Below are positions 33,350-42,600 of a stretch of DNA of 64,000 nt, in pieces (the first letter of the stretch is position 1; each line of letters begins with the position of its first letter). The notes under the pieces are model-generated. The model had not been told where the DNA came from. It was given only the letters and a program-made list of their open reading frames with translations, and ran no database searches. A program made the position numbers and the translations under genes. The DNA comes from Zopfochytrium polystomum (Eukaryota > Chytridiomycota > Chytridiomycetes > Chytridiales > Chytridiaceae), in NCBI GenBank assembly GCA_025765615.1, contig JAIVFJ010000016.1, positions 434,001 through 498,000 of the forward strand, read 5' to 3'.

Positions 33350-33897
33350 AGTAGCCCTGAACTGCTTTTCATCTCTGCAAGAGCGGAAGCGAACAAAGCT
33401 GAAAAAAAGCATGCAATGACCATTTGCGAGGGCCGAGAATCGAGAAAATCGACCCCAAATCTGTGTGCTTGGAACAGAACGGTGGGGGGGTTCTGTGGGT
33501 TCCTTGAAAAATAAGAGAGAGAAGAAACAGAAAATACCTAAAAGACGCTTCACAAGCGGCGGGACGCTCCTCGAGAAGGAAAGCTCCTTTGAGGGGTCAA
33601 GTTATGCATTTGGGGAGGGTTAGGGGGAAAGGCGTGCTCTGTGTGTGTGGCTGATCTCGGATCGTGATTTCCCGTCAGGATCTTGATTTGCGGGGTGATG
33701 GGGGAGAGACTGCAACGCGCCTGCTCGTGAAACAAGATCGATGATCGCTGCTAGAAATAGACCAAATAAGGATACGACTCGGAGAAAATCAAGAGACTTT
33801 GTGCGCTCACAGGTGTGGGAGGAAGGGGAGTTAAGCTGTACTGGGTGAGTTTTTTTTCCAGGTTTTTTTTTTTTAAATATTTGTGCTTTCTGACCAT
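33350..33897. other. Intergenic region
   Basis: No gene, repeat or clear signal seen. Confidence 0.4.
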
Positions 33898-34330
33898 GTC
33901 AACAATTCGTGGCGCACGAAGACCCCGCCGCCGCCGTGGCACATGTCATCATTGTGTTCATGGCCGCCTTCGATCGAATTGAGGAGCACCAGCCGTTGAT
34001 CGACCTGGTGAATCCAGACATGGATTCAGGTATGCGCGCCTTTGTTTGATGGAGCCAGCGTGCACGTGTGGGAGAGCTGGCCTGGAACGCGGACGGCAAT
34101 GACAATGATGACGAGGATGCGAGCCAGACGGTGCCGTCCTGGCTGGTTCTCCGTGTGGTCGATGGCGGCGGCGGTGGCGGCAAAGAGGCGGTGGTGCTGG
34201 CGGCGGCTTGGTCGGGTATCTGGTGTCTGTGATAGAGACAAAAAGACAATGAATGAAAGAAAAGAAAAAAAGAGAAAAGAAGTACAGCGCTGTCCGATGT
34301 CAGCAAACTTTGGTCTCATCCACGCCCATC
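33898..34330 (-). pseudogene. Exon remnant related to 28950-29300
   Basis: The minus strand reads an RTALYFFS-like segment, a T-rich intron-like tract with CATTGTCTTTTTGTCTC, then a GCC-rich segment and RILVIIVIAVRVPGQL. It aligns in order with 28950-29300 but has stops in all frames when read through. Confidence 0.3.
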
Positions 34331-34694
34331 AGCGGCAGCCCACCATGACCGCCTCGCCCGCTGCGCCTGCCAAAGCCTGGTGGTCCGCCACGACCGCAGC
34401 CACTCCCTCCGCCGTGGAACCTTCATGGGCTGCCGCACCTGCGACCGCCAAGCCAATGATTGCCACCCCCAAGTCTCACATACCTTTCTGTTGTTAGTTT
34501 AGACAGGAGCTCCTTGTCTGATTGTGATGAATGGCGCCCGGAGCGAATCAAAAACCGCGTCGTCGCAGCAGGACATGGGTAGTTGTGAGGGGAATAATGT
34601 GGGAAGGATAAGGAAACGGAGTTGGGGACGCGGGGCGGAAAACGTGACGGTGAGGACATGAAAAACAACTTCAGAGTCGCTGGAAGGGGGGCAG

Positions 34695-34943
34695 TCAGCT
34701 ACCAGCGTCCGGAGCAGCAGGCACACCGTCGTCGTCATTGTTGTTGCTGTTGTTCTCGCTCATCTTTGTGATCTTTGCATCGGGTTCCGCTGCTCTTGCC
34801 CCTGGTGCGGGGACGGCCTGCTGCTGCTGCTGCTGCGGTGGTGGCGACTGGGCTGGAGTCCCCAACACGATCTCGCGCAGCTGGGCAAGCTGCGATTCGA
34901 GGTCCACGACATACTCGGCCAGGTTCGCGGCTTCGACAGGCAT
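34695..34943 (-). CDS. Hypothetical 82-aa protein with coiled-coil start and poly-Gln
   Basis: ATG at 34943: MPVEAANLAEYVVDLESQLA then QLREIVLG, a short heptad-like helix. A Pro/Gln run (QSPPPQQQQQQAVPAP) and an acidic, Asn-rich tail with NNNDDDG follow. It is intact, unlike its neighbours. It may be complete or the first exon of a longer gene. Family not recognised. Confidence 0.4.
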   Translation of the reverse strand: MPVEAANLAEYVVDLESQLAQLREIVLGTPAQSPPPQQQQQQAVPAPGARAAEPDAKITKMSENNSNNNDDDGVPAAPDAGS

Positions 34944-35102
34944 TTTCTATATAAACTGATATCGTGAGGGGAAAGGATGTGCCTTATCGCTCGAAGCTGG
35001 ACGAAGAAATGGGCAACGAGGAGTAAAGGGGAAATGGGAAAAGAAGAACGGTGGCACCTGCGCTCTCACGAAACGCGCCGCAGTCAATCCATAGGTGGCT
35101 CG

Positions 35103-35728
35103 TCAGCAGAGTGAGCAGCAGCCCAACAGGAACGGGCACACAAGAGCTACCAAAGAGGCGATAACTACGGGTGCCAGGAGCGACCCGAATTTCGACGGCT
35201 CGCCCTTTCCCCTCCCCGTCCGTCCGGTGTTCGAGTCTGTACGCGACTGGACTGCCACGAGGGTCAGCGACAGTGAGACTGCTCCGCCCGACGCAAGAGC
35301 CCTGTTGTCATCCAGGCTTTCTTCCGATGCTCCCATCAGTCCTATCGACGCCAAAGAAAACCTGGCCGTCGTGTTACCGGAGATGCTTGCGCCAGCGGAT
35401 TCACCAGAAGCCATACAAGACAATCGTCTTGTTTGTGCCATCTGCCGTTGCGAATCGATCAATAGTATCACTCTCGCCCAACCGACGGCACGCTCCATCT
35501 CAACTGACTCACGCACATCTGTATCGGATTCGAGGTGCACAAAGTCACCCTCGTCGTCGATGTACAAAAGCAGCAGCGCTTCGTCCTTTCCGAGCACCGC
35601 TACCCTCAGGTGACTTGAACTGAGCTTAGCGACAACTGCTGCCGTCGCGCCGCCAGGCTGTTGGTCGGACTCTCCACGCGAAGGACTTTGCCACTGTCGA
35701 ATCCTTCACTTTGAAAGTGAACACTCAT
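35103..35728 (-). pseudogene. PB1-like protein with C-terminal membrane anchor, one frameshift
   Basis: ATG at 35728 begins MSVHFQSEGFDSGKVLRVES then SPTNSLAARRQQLSL. After a one-base shift near 35610 it continues HLRVAVLGKDEALLLLYIDD, GDFVHLESDTDVRESV and ARVILLIDS. The order (strand, SLA-helix, YIDDEGDFVHLESDTDV) matches the acidic PB1 pattern. A Ser-rich linker and a C-terminal helix APVVIASLVALVCPFLLGC end it at 35103. PB1 domains mediate protein-protein pairing; a tail-anchored PB1 protein is unusual. Broken as assembled. Confidence 0.45.
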
Positions 35729-35924
35729 TGACAGGTGCATCCGCGCATCTCGCTTCAGGGCAAACCATGTCATTGCCTACACCAAAGAAGAGTGCGGTTA
35801 CCGCACTGTGCTCGTGGAGACTGTCCTCGCAGTCGCCTGCAAGCCCAGCCAATTCCAAGACATATCAATCCAGCCTGTTTGGGGACGATCAGTCCGTTTG
35901 CCCACAGCATCCAAGTTTGTCTTC

Positions 35925-36370
35925 TGCATTTGTTTTTTTTTTGTCATTTTTTCTTTTTGTTATGGTTTCGCTTCACCAGAGCGTCCAAGTTTGTCTTTCG
36001 ACCCGACTGCGTCCCACAGAGAGCGCCCTCTCATCAGCGTTCCCACAGAGTCCCTCGCATCAGCGTTCCCACAGAGTTTGCCAATTTCAGTAATTTTTTT
36101 TTGTCATTTTTTTCATTTTGTTATGGTTTTACGTGAGGGCAGAAAACTATGTCCTCACTGCGTCCGACAGAGAGCGCCCCCACAGCATCCCCACAGAGAC
36201 TATATCCCCACTGCGTCCCACAGAGAGTGCCCCCACAGCGTCCCCACAGAGCCCCCACAACAATTGATTTTTTTTGTCTATTTATTTCACCACAGCGTCC
36301 CCACAGAGTCCCCGCAGCGTCCCTTTTTGGCATTTTCGTTTTGTTATAGTTTTACGTTAAGGCAAAAAAA
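35925..36370. repeat. GCGTYCCACAGAG satellite with AT-rich spacers, array 2
   Basis: Second array of the family seen at 31490-31970. It has the same AT-rich spacer at about 35930-35975, 36090-36155 and 36265-36365, the same phrase CTATGTCCTCACTGCGTC, and satellite units between. The array is preceded by ACATATCAATCC (35862), related to ACATATCCATCC at 31410. Confidence 0.8.
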
Positions 36371-36385
36371 AAAGGCCCCGTCACA

Positions 36386-36476
36386 ATGATCGCGATCTCT
36401 TCATCCTCGTCTGCAACGAGGAGCTCGACACTGCCGGTGGAGGTGGCGCTGCTGAGGCAGCGGACGCTGGGCTGGT
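36386..36476 (+). pseudogene. Coding fragment cut by telomeric repeat
   Basis: An open frame NDRDLFILVCNEELDTAGGG followed by AAEAADAGLV runs directly into TTAGGGTTAGGG at 36477. It reads like real protein sequence that lost its 3' part where telomeric repeat was added. Confidence 0.4.
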
Positions 36477-36485
36477 GTTAGGGTT

Positions 36486-38096
36486 AGGGGAGAGGAAAAA
36501 CTTTGCAATTTTTGGGGGTGGCGGATTCGGGGTGGCTGCAAGGCCGCCGCGGCCGCCGTCGCCGCCACCTTCGACGGTGGCAGCGAGTGGTGTTGGGCGA
36601 ACCCGCCGGCGTGCGGGGCGCCCGACAGCGCTGCGATCGCAATCGCGGCGCTGGGAAGGACGAGTCGTAAGCGTGGGATGCGATCCCCCCGGCTGGCCTG
36701 CGAAAATGGCAGTAGCAGGACGCTTTACGATCGTTTGCCCCACGATCCCCCCCTCGGCGACCGCCCCTAGGCCTATCGCATGGGAAGCGATTCCCCCCGG
36801 CAGTGGCCTGGGAAAATAGCAGTACCGGGATGCGAAGGTAAGCGGCGGTCTGCTGGGTGTTGCGCGTTTTGGTGTACTGCGACGGTCCTCCCTTGCCCCC
36901 GTCGTGATGGGTGCCTGCGCACCCATGTTTTCTCTTCGATCTTCGCCACTCCCTTCGGTACGCTACGCTACACGCGCGATCTCGCTCTAGTCGGTGGGTC
37001 ATAAGTCGAGAGGGGGTTGGGTCACCCCTCCCGATCCTTTTTCCTACCATGTCAAGAGTCGAGGTCTTTTGCTTCTCCGTCGGATCGGGTGGCGCCTCGC
37101 GGCGCCACCCCTCGCGCTCCAAGATGGGGCGGCGCCTCGCGGCGCCACCCAGTTCGGTTGGGACGGCGCCTTGCGGCGTCGCCCAGTTCGGTTGGGGCGG
37201 CGCCTCGCGGCGCCTCCCCTCGCATTTCGGCTGGGGTGGCGCCGCGAGGCGCCACCCTTCGTGCTTCGGTTCTTTCACGTCGGTTGGGTTGGCGCCGTGC
37301 GCCACCCCCCGCACTTCGGATTGGACGGCGGCTGGCGGCGCCATCGTTCTCACCTCGGTTGGGGTGGCGTCCCGTGACGCCACCCCTCGGACTCCGGATG
37401 GGCGGCGCCTTGCGGCGCTGCCCGTTTCGGCTGGCGGCGCCCTTCGGCGCCGCCCTTCGCTTCGGATGGGGCGGTGCTCTGTGCACCGCCCCGCGGTTCC
37501 TCGGTTGCGGGCGTCGCCTTAGGGCGCCGCCCCTCGCACTTCAGTTGGGTTTCGTTCTTCCGTTCTTCGCTTTTCTTCATTGCTTCCTCTTTGAACTTCG
37601 CTTTCTCTTCGCTTCTCTGCTTTTTCTTCGCCTTTTGTTTTCCCCTTCGAGTTATGGGCTTTCCTTTGAGTCTTGTTATCCTCCGCTTTGTTTTTCCGTC
37701 TCTTGCTTGAGTCTTCGTATCCTCTTCGATCTTCGCTTTCTCTTCGATCTTTGCTTATTCTTCGATTTCTGCTTTTTCGTCGACTTTTGCATTACCCTTC
37801 GACTTATGCTTTTCTTTCTTCGATTTGGCCCCCCCTCAGCGCAGGGGGGCCTTACGCATTCCCACCACCCCCTTTGGGGGGGGGTCGGGCCTCATAGTTT
37901 CCGTTGGTGGCTGTTCCTCGTTGGGTGTTAGTGTGGGTTTTTTCAAGGTTCGCCCTTTTTTCCCTCACGCCCGCACCCGGCGTATTCGGGCCTAGAAGCA
38001 GGTCTCTAACTGTTGTTTCCACTTCATCATTGGGCCGGTGAGGGTGGATTCGATCACCAAAACAGTTGTAGTAGATAATAAATTTCTTGAGGAGTT
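36486..38096 (+). mobile_element. Y-type GC-rich telomeric element, plus copy
   Basis: Bounded by TTAGGG on both sides. It starts GAGGAAAAACTTTGCAATTT and ends AATAAATTTCTTGAGGAG before TTAGGG. It contains a GGCGCC-rich minisatellite, CTTCGA-rich repeats and G/C runs (about 37845-37890). No reverse transcriptase or other recognisable protein is encoded, so it is probably non-autonomous. Minus copies lie at 50735-52250 and 52519-53879, and a fragment at 47739-47937. Confidence 0.8.
37080..37545. repeat. GGCGCC-palindrome minisatellite
   Basis: Tandem units of about 30-40 bp, each with GGCGCC...GGCGCC halves around a short spacer and a TTCGG-type linker. The reverse-complement version is in the Y copy at about 51308-51625 and a more degenerate one at about 53100-53285. 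The palindromic cores could form many small hairpins. Confidence 0.85.
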
Positions 38097-38108
38097 AGGG
38101 TTAGGGTT

Positions 38109-38746
38109 AAGTCGGCTGACCTGCACAGTGGGGGCCCGGGTTCGATTCCCGGAAGGACGAAACAGGGAACCACAACTGAAAACCACCCGATAAGGACACC
38201 CTGGCCACCGGCAAAGGATACCCCCTGGTGGTTAGTCTGGGCTAGGGATTGTTGGCGTACCTAGTCCAGGCGAGGTAGCACAAGTAACGGGAAGGTACCT
38301 TGGTGGTACTGGGCCGTCGCGGTTAAGTTGAGTGATGTCCCCAATGACGCTCCCCGAAAGGACAGCTAAGGAGACTATACTGACCGGCGTGACTGATGAG
38401 AGCGGCTACCGGTGTGCTACGCATGCTCAAGGTTTCACGGTGCCTAGAAAATAAGTGGCCCTCTGAAGTCGGGGCGAGGGTTCGACTCCCTCCTAGGTAC
38501 GGTGTTGACTTTATAGTTTTCAGCTGTTGTCTGGTTTAAGTTTGTTTCTACTGTTCTTTCTGCTTTCTTCTCTTCACCTTGGCCTCTTTGTCTTTCTTCT
38601 TCTTTGGCTTTCCCTCTCTCTCTCACATGTGCCCCCTCCGACCTCTTGGACTTTCTTTCTTCTCCTTCATATGCATGTACTTTTTTAACTTTCAAGCTGC
38701 AGATTCCTCACCTTCGGGTTGGAGCGAATAATACACTATTGAAAAG
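38109..38746 (+). mobile_element. Composite tRNA-derived SINE-like element, copy 1
   Basis: Starts, 5'-truncated after TTAGGG, inside a tRNA-like head with B box GGTTCGATTCC (about 38131). A body of about 280 bp and then a second tRNA-like unit follow (about 38438-38499: 7-bp acceptor stem GTGCCTA/TAGGTAC, B box GGTTCGACTCC). The last 240 bp, from about TTTATAGTTTTCAGCTG, match the 3' end of the LINE at 43500-43738. It ends GAAAAG before TTAGGG. Sharing the LINE tail suggests mobilisation by that LINE. Confidence 0.75.
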
Positions 38747-38756
38747 TTAGGGTTAG

Positions 38757-39002
38757 GCCCTAGCTTTTCAATAGTGTTTATTTGCTCCATTGGGGTTTCA
38801 GCCTTTTTCCTCTGTTCTTTCAGCTTTCTTCTCTTCACCTTGGCCTCTTTGTTTTTCTTCTTCTTTGGCTCTTTCTCTCTCATATGTGCCCCCTCCGATC
38901 TCTTGGACTTTCTTTCTTCTCCTTCATATGCATGTACTTTTTTAACTTTCAAGCTGCAGATTCCTCACCCTCGGGTTGGAGCGAATAATACACTATTGAA
39001 AA
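38757..39002 (+). mobile_element. Solo LINE-tail unit with inverted ends
   Basis: Only the 3' tail module is present. Its left end CTTTTCAATAGTGTTTATT is the inverse of its right end AATACACTATTGAAAAG, so it has terminal inverted repeats of about 20 bp. A second copy lies at 52261-52506 in minus orientation. Confidence 0.65.
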
Positions 39003-39013
39003 GTTAGGGTTAG

Positions 39014-39668
39014 GTGTGTAGGACAGTGGTTAAGTCGGCTGACCTGCACAGTGGGGGGCCCGGGTTCGATTCCCGGAAGGACGAAACAGGGAACCACAAC
39101 TGAAAACCACCCGATAAGGACACCCTGGCCACCGGCAAAGGATACCCCCTGGTGGTTAGTCTGGGCTAGGGATTGTTGGCGTACCTAGTCCAGGCGAGGT
39201 AGCACAAGTAACGGGAAGGTACCTTGGTGGTACTGGGCCGTCGCGGTTAAGTTGAGTGATGTCCCCAATGACGCTCCCCAAAAGGACAGCTAAGGAGACT
39301 ATACTGACCGGCGTGACTGATGAGAGCGGCTACCGGTGTGCTACGCATGCTCAAGGTTTCACGGTGCCTAGAAAATAAGTGGCCCTCTGAGGTCGGGGCG
39401 AGGGTTCGACTCCCTCCTAGGTACGGTGTTGACTTTATAGTTTTAAGCTGTTGTCTGGTTTAAGTTTGGTTCTACTGTTCTTTCAGACCTCTTCTCTTCA
39501 CCTTGGCCTCTTTGTTTTTCTTCTTCGTTGGCTTTCTCTCTCTCTCACATGTGCCCCCTCTGACCTCTTGGACTTTCTTTCTTTTCCTTCATATGCATGT
39601 ACTTTTTTAACTTTCAAGCTGCAGATTCCTCACCTTCGGGTTGGAGCGAATAATACACTATTGAAAAG
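39014..39668 (+). mobile_element. Composite tRNA-derived SINE-like element, copy 2
   Basis: As copy 1 but longer at the 5' end: TGTAGGACAGTGGTTAAG gives an A-box-like segment before the anticodon-like CTGCACA loop and the B box at about 39064. The 3' tRNA-like unit is at about 39362-39424 and the LINE-like tail ends at 39668. The first few bases of the tRNA acceptor stem are missing, replaced by telomeric repeat. Confidence 0.75.
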
Positions 39669-39678
39669 TTAGGGTTAG

Positions 39679-42600
39679 GTGGTGCCGACGCTATGCTTGA
39701 TGATTGATGGACTTAGATTTGGATTTGTGAACTTGAACTGCTCGCTCTCAGGACATGTCAAGAACATAGACCAAGCATTTTCAGATTTCCATTCAGACTA
39801 TATTTTGTTGGCGGACACTGGGATCACTGTGGTGGAGAATAACCCGTTGAGGGGATTGGTGGCTGACTCAAGGGGACCGGCGTTGGAGTTTGAGGAGCGG
39901 CTTGGGCATAAGGGCAAGAAGGGGGTGTCCATTCACAAGGGCAGGAGGATGGAGGAGGACCTGGTGGTTCAGACATTGGAGAAGGACACAAAGGGGGAGT
40001 GGGTCATTGCGAGGATGTCGGAGATTATCATGGCAGTGGTGTACTTTGCACCCTCGACGGATTTGGAGGTGCTTCAGTCATTCTCAGCAACAGCAGACAG
40101 GATTGCAGGGGCTAATCCCCAGGCACCCTTTCTGATCATTGGAGATTTCAACACTTCACTGCAGGAGTATGGCTGTGCCCACTCGCAGCCCAGGCTGAGG
40201 GTGGACTGGTGGCGCGCTTGGATTGATGGTTCAGGATGGAGCAGGGTTGAGCCAGTTCGGGGACAGTGGACCACTTTCTCACCTAGAATTGCTGGCCCTG
40301 TAGGCAGGGGAGTCACTGACTTGCTCCTTGTGAATCAAGCCGGACTTGGAGCTGTGCATAACTTGGTTGTCCATGACGAACCTGAGGACCACCTGGCTTT
40401 CACAGACCACAGGATGCTCACCTTTGAGCTCCGAACACACCTGACCATGAAACCACCCTTTGAGAGACTGAATGTGCGCAGGCTGATGCTGAGACAAGTC
40501 CAGTATGAGAAGAAACTTGCAGAGACCAGGAAGCCTTTGAGACAAGAGATTCACTCAGCATGGAAGACTGTGAATGCCGCTGCTGTGGCTCAGGAGGAGT
40601 GGTCCTTTGAGCGCAGACGTGCCTGTGCAGATTCTGTATCTCAGTTGGTGGTGAAGGGGCTTGTTGACACTGGTGTCCAAGTGGCTGGGAAGACCAAGTT
40701 TAGGGGTGGTGCAGGCGGCCCTGATGTCGAGGAGAAGCATTTGGAGGAGCTGAAGCGCCGGCGGGACCTGTCCCGCATGGAGGCTGAAGCCCACCCTGAT
40801 GATGATCCTGTCGGGCAGAAGGACGCCTGGGCAAAGTTCAGGCAGTGGAACCGGCTGACAAAGGTGGCCATCAAACGCTTCAGGAAGAGGGTGTACTCTG
40901 CCGTGCAGGATTTAGCTGTCAAGGACTTTGCTGCTGAAGCCAAGAGAATCAAGTGTCAGAAATCCAGAGTGGAGCGCACTCACTGTGCCCTTGACCCTCA
41001 GAAACTTCCAGACTATGCTGATCACTTTAGGGGAACCATTGGCCATGAGCCAACTGGTACTGATGCCGTCAACCAGGATGTCTTAGCTGCCTGCAGTGCT
41101 GAACGGCCCATGGTGCCTCTGAAGCTATCTGAAGTTGCCTGGATCAAGAAGAATGCTGTGGAAGAGGCTTGCAAGATTGCACCCCGGGGCAAAGCCCCAG
41201 GGGAGGATGCCCTGTTTGGCGAACTGGTGTGCATTGCCCCACATGTGGTGGCTCCTGTGTTGCAGAGATTCTTCCAGTTGCTTGCAGCCCTCCAGGTGGT
41301 TCCCACACTCTGGGGGATCGCGAATGTGGCCCTGGTGTACAAGAACAAGGGGGTGAACACTGATGTGGCAAACTACAGGCCAATCTCTCTGTGCTCAAGG
41401 CTGAGGCTGGTGTATGAGCGGGTGTTGGCCCCGCAGGTGGAAAGAGTGGTTGAAGGAATGATCCACCCCTCACAGGGTGGTTTCAGGCGCCACAGGTCCA
41501 CCATGGACCAGGCATTCACTCTGCATGAGCTTCAGCAAGAGTACCCTGATCTGACTGTGGTGTACTTGGACATCAAGGCTGCCTATGATTGCACAAACAG
41601 GAATTATGTGTGGGAGTCCATCTGGAATGCCAAGAATGACAAGAGTCCTGAGTTTACCAGGAACCAGTTGCTGCCGATTCTCAGATCCTTGTTTGACTTT
41701 AATGCGTGCCAACTTCTGGTCATGGGCCAGAAGTCTGATCAGATTCCAGTGACGCGGGGATTTCTACAGGGAACTGTGTTGTCCCCGATGCTGTTCAATG
41801 TTGCCATCAACTCGCTGCCTGAGGCGCTCTCCAGGGTGCCCCACAGCCAGTTGCAATGTGGTGGATTGAAGATCAACTCTCTGCTGTTTGCTGATGACTC
41901 TGCAGTGTTTGCGCGGGACAAGGCTGTCCTTCAGAATATGCTTGATGAAGTCCACAACTGGTCCCAGAGGCGGGGCATGACCTTTGCAGCACAGAAATGT
42001 GTTGTTGTTTCCAAGACACGAAACTTGAGATTGCAGATGAATGGGGTGGTGCTTCCCCAGGACAAGACCACACTGCAGTTGGGACTTGTGCGTGATTGCA
42101 ACGGAATCGACTTTGAGACGTCTCTGCAGATGAGGGTGAAGAAGACTGAGAAGATGCTTCAGTTTCTGAAATCTCGAGGGTTCAATGGCTGGGGATTCCG
42201 GCCTGTGAATGCGTACAGGGTGTACATGTGCTTTCTGCGGCCCATGCTGGAGTATGGGTTTGCGTTGAGGCCAAATTCAGAGGCCTTCTTGGCGCCTGCC
42301 CAGAAGGTCCAGGACATGTGTTTGCGCCAGGCTCTGTCTTTTGGGAAAACATCCAGCACTGTGGCAATGCATCTGATTTTTGGAGTGGTGCCAATGGTTG
42401 CACGCAACAAGATGTTGAACGCGAGATATTTCTACAGACTGCACCACACTCAGGACCAGAGAAACACCACTGCACACATGTACAGGCACATGGCGGAGCG
42501 GGGGCGGCGGGCTCCTGCAGGATCCCTCACCAGGCTCACTCTGTTCACACCGGATGTGGATCTATATTTTGGGTCAGTGCCACGGAAGGCCTTGGCACAG

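Noticed and set aside
37080..37545. CRISPR-like repeat array
   Set aside because: Units are adjacent and degenerate, without unique spacers, and the genome is eukaryotic.
36484..37931. Arg/Ala/Pro-rich frames of about 200-300 codons across the Y element
   Set aside because: They follow the GGCGCC minisatellite and are not conserved in the other Y copies.
38385..38460. Possible hammerhead ribozyme (CTGATGAG) in the SINE body
   Set aside because: The GAAA box and the third stem are not in the needed places, so the core does not form.
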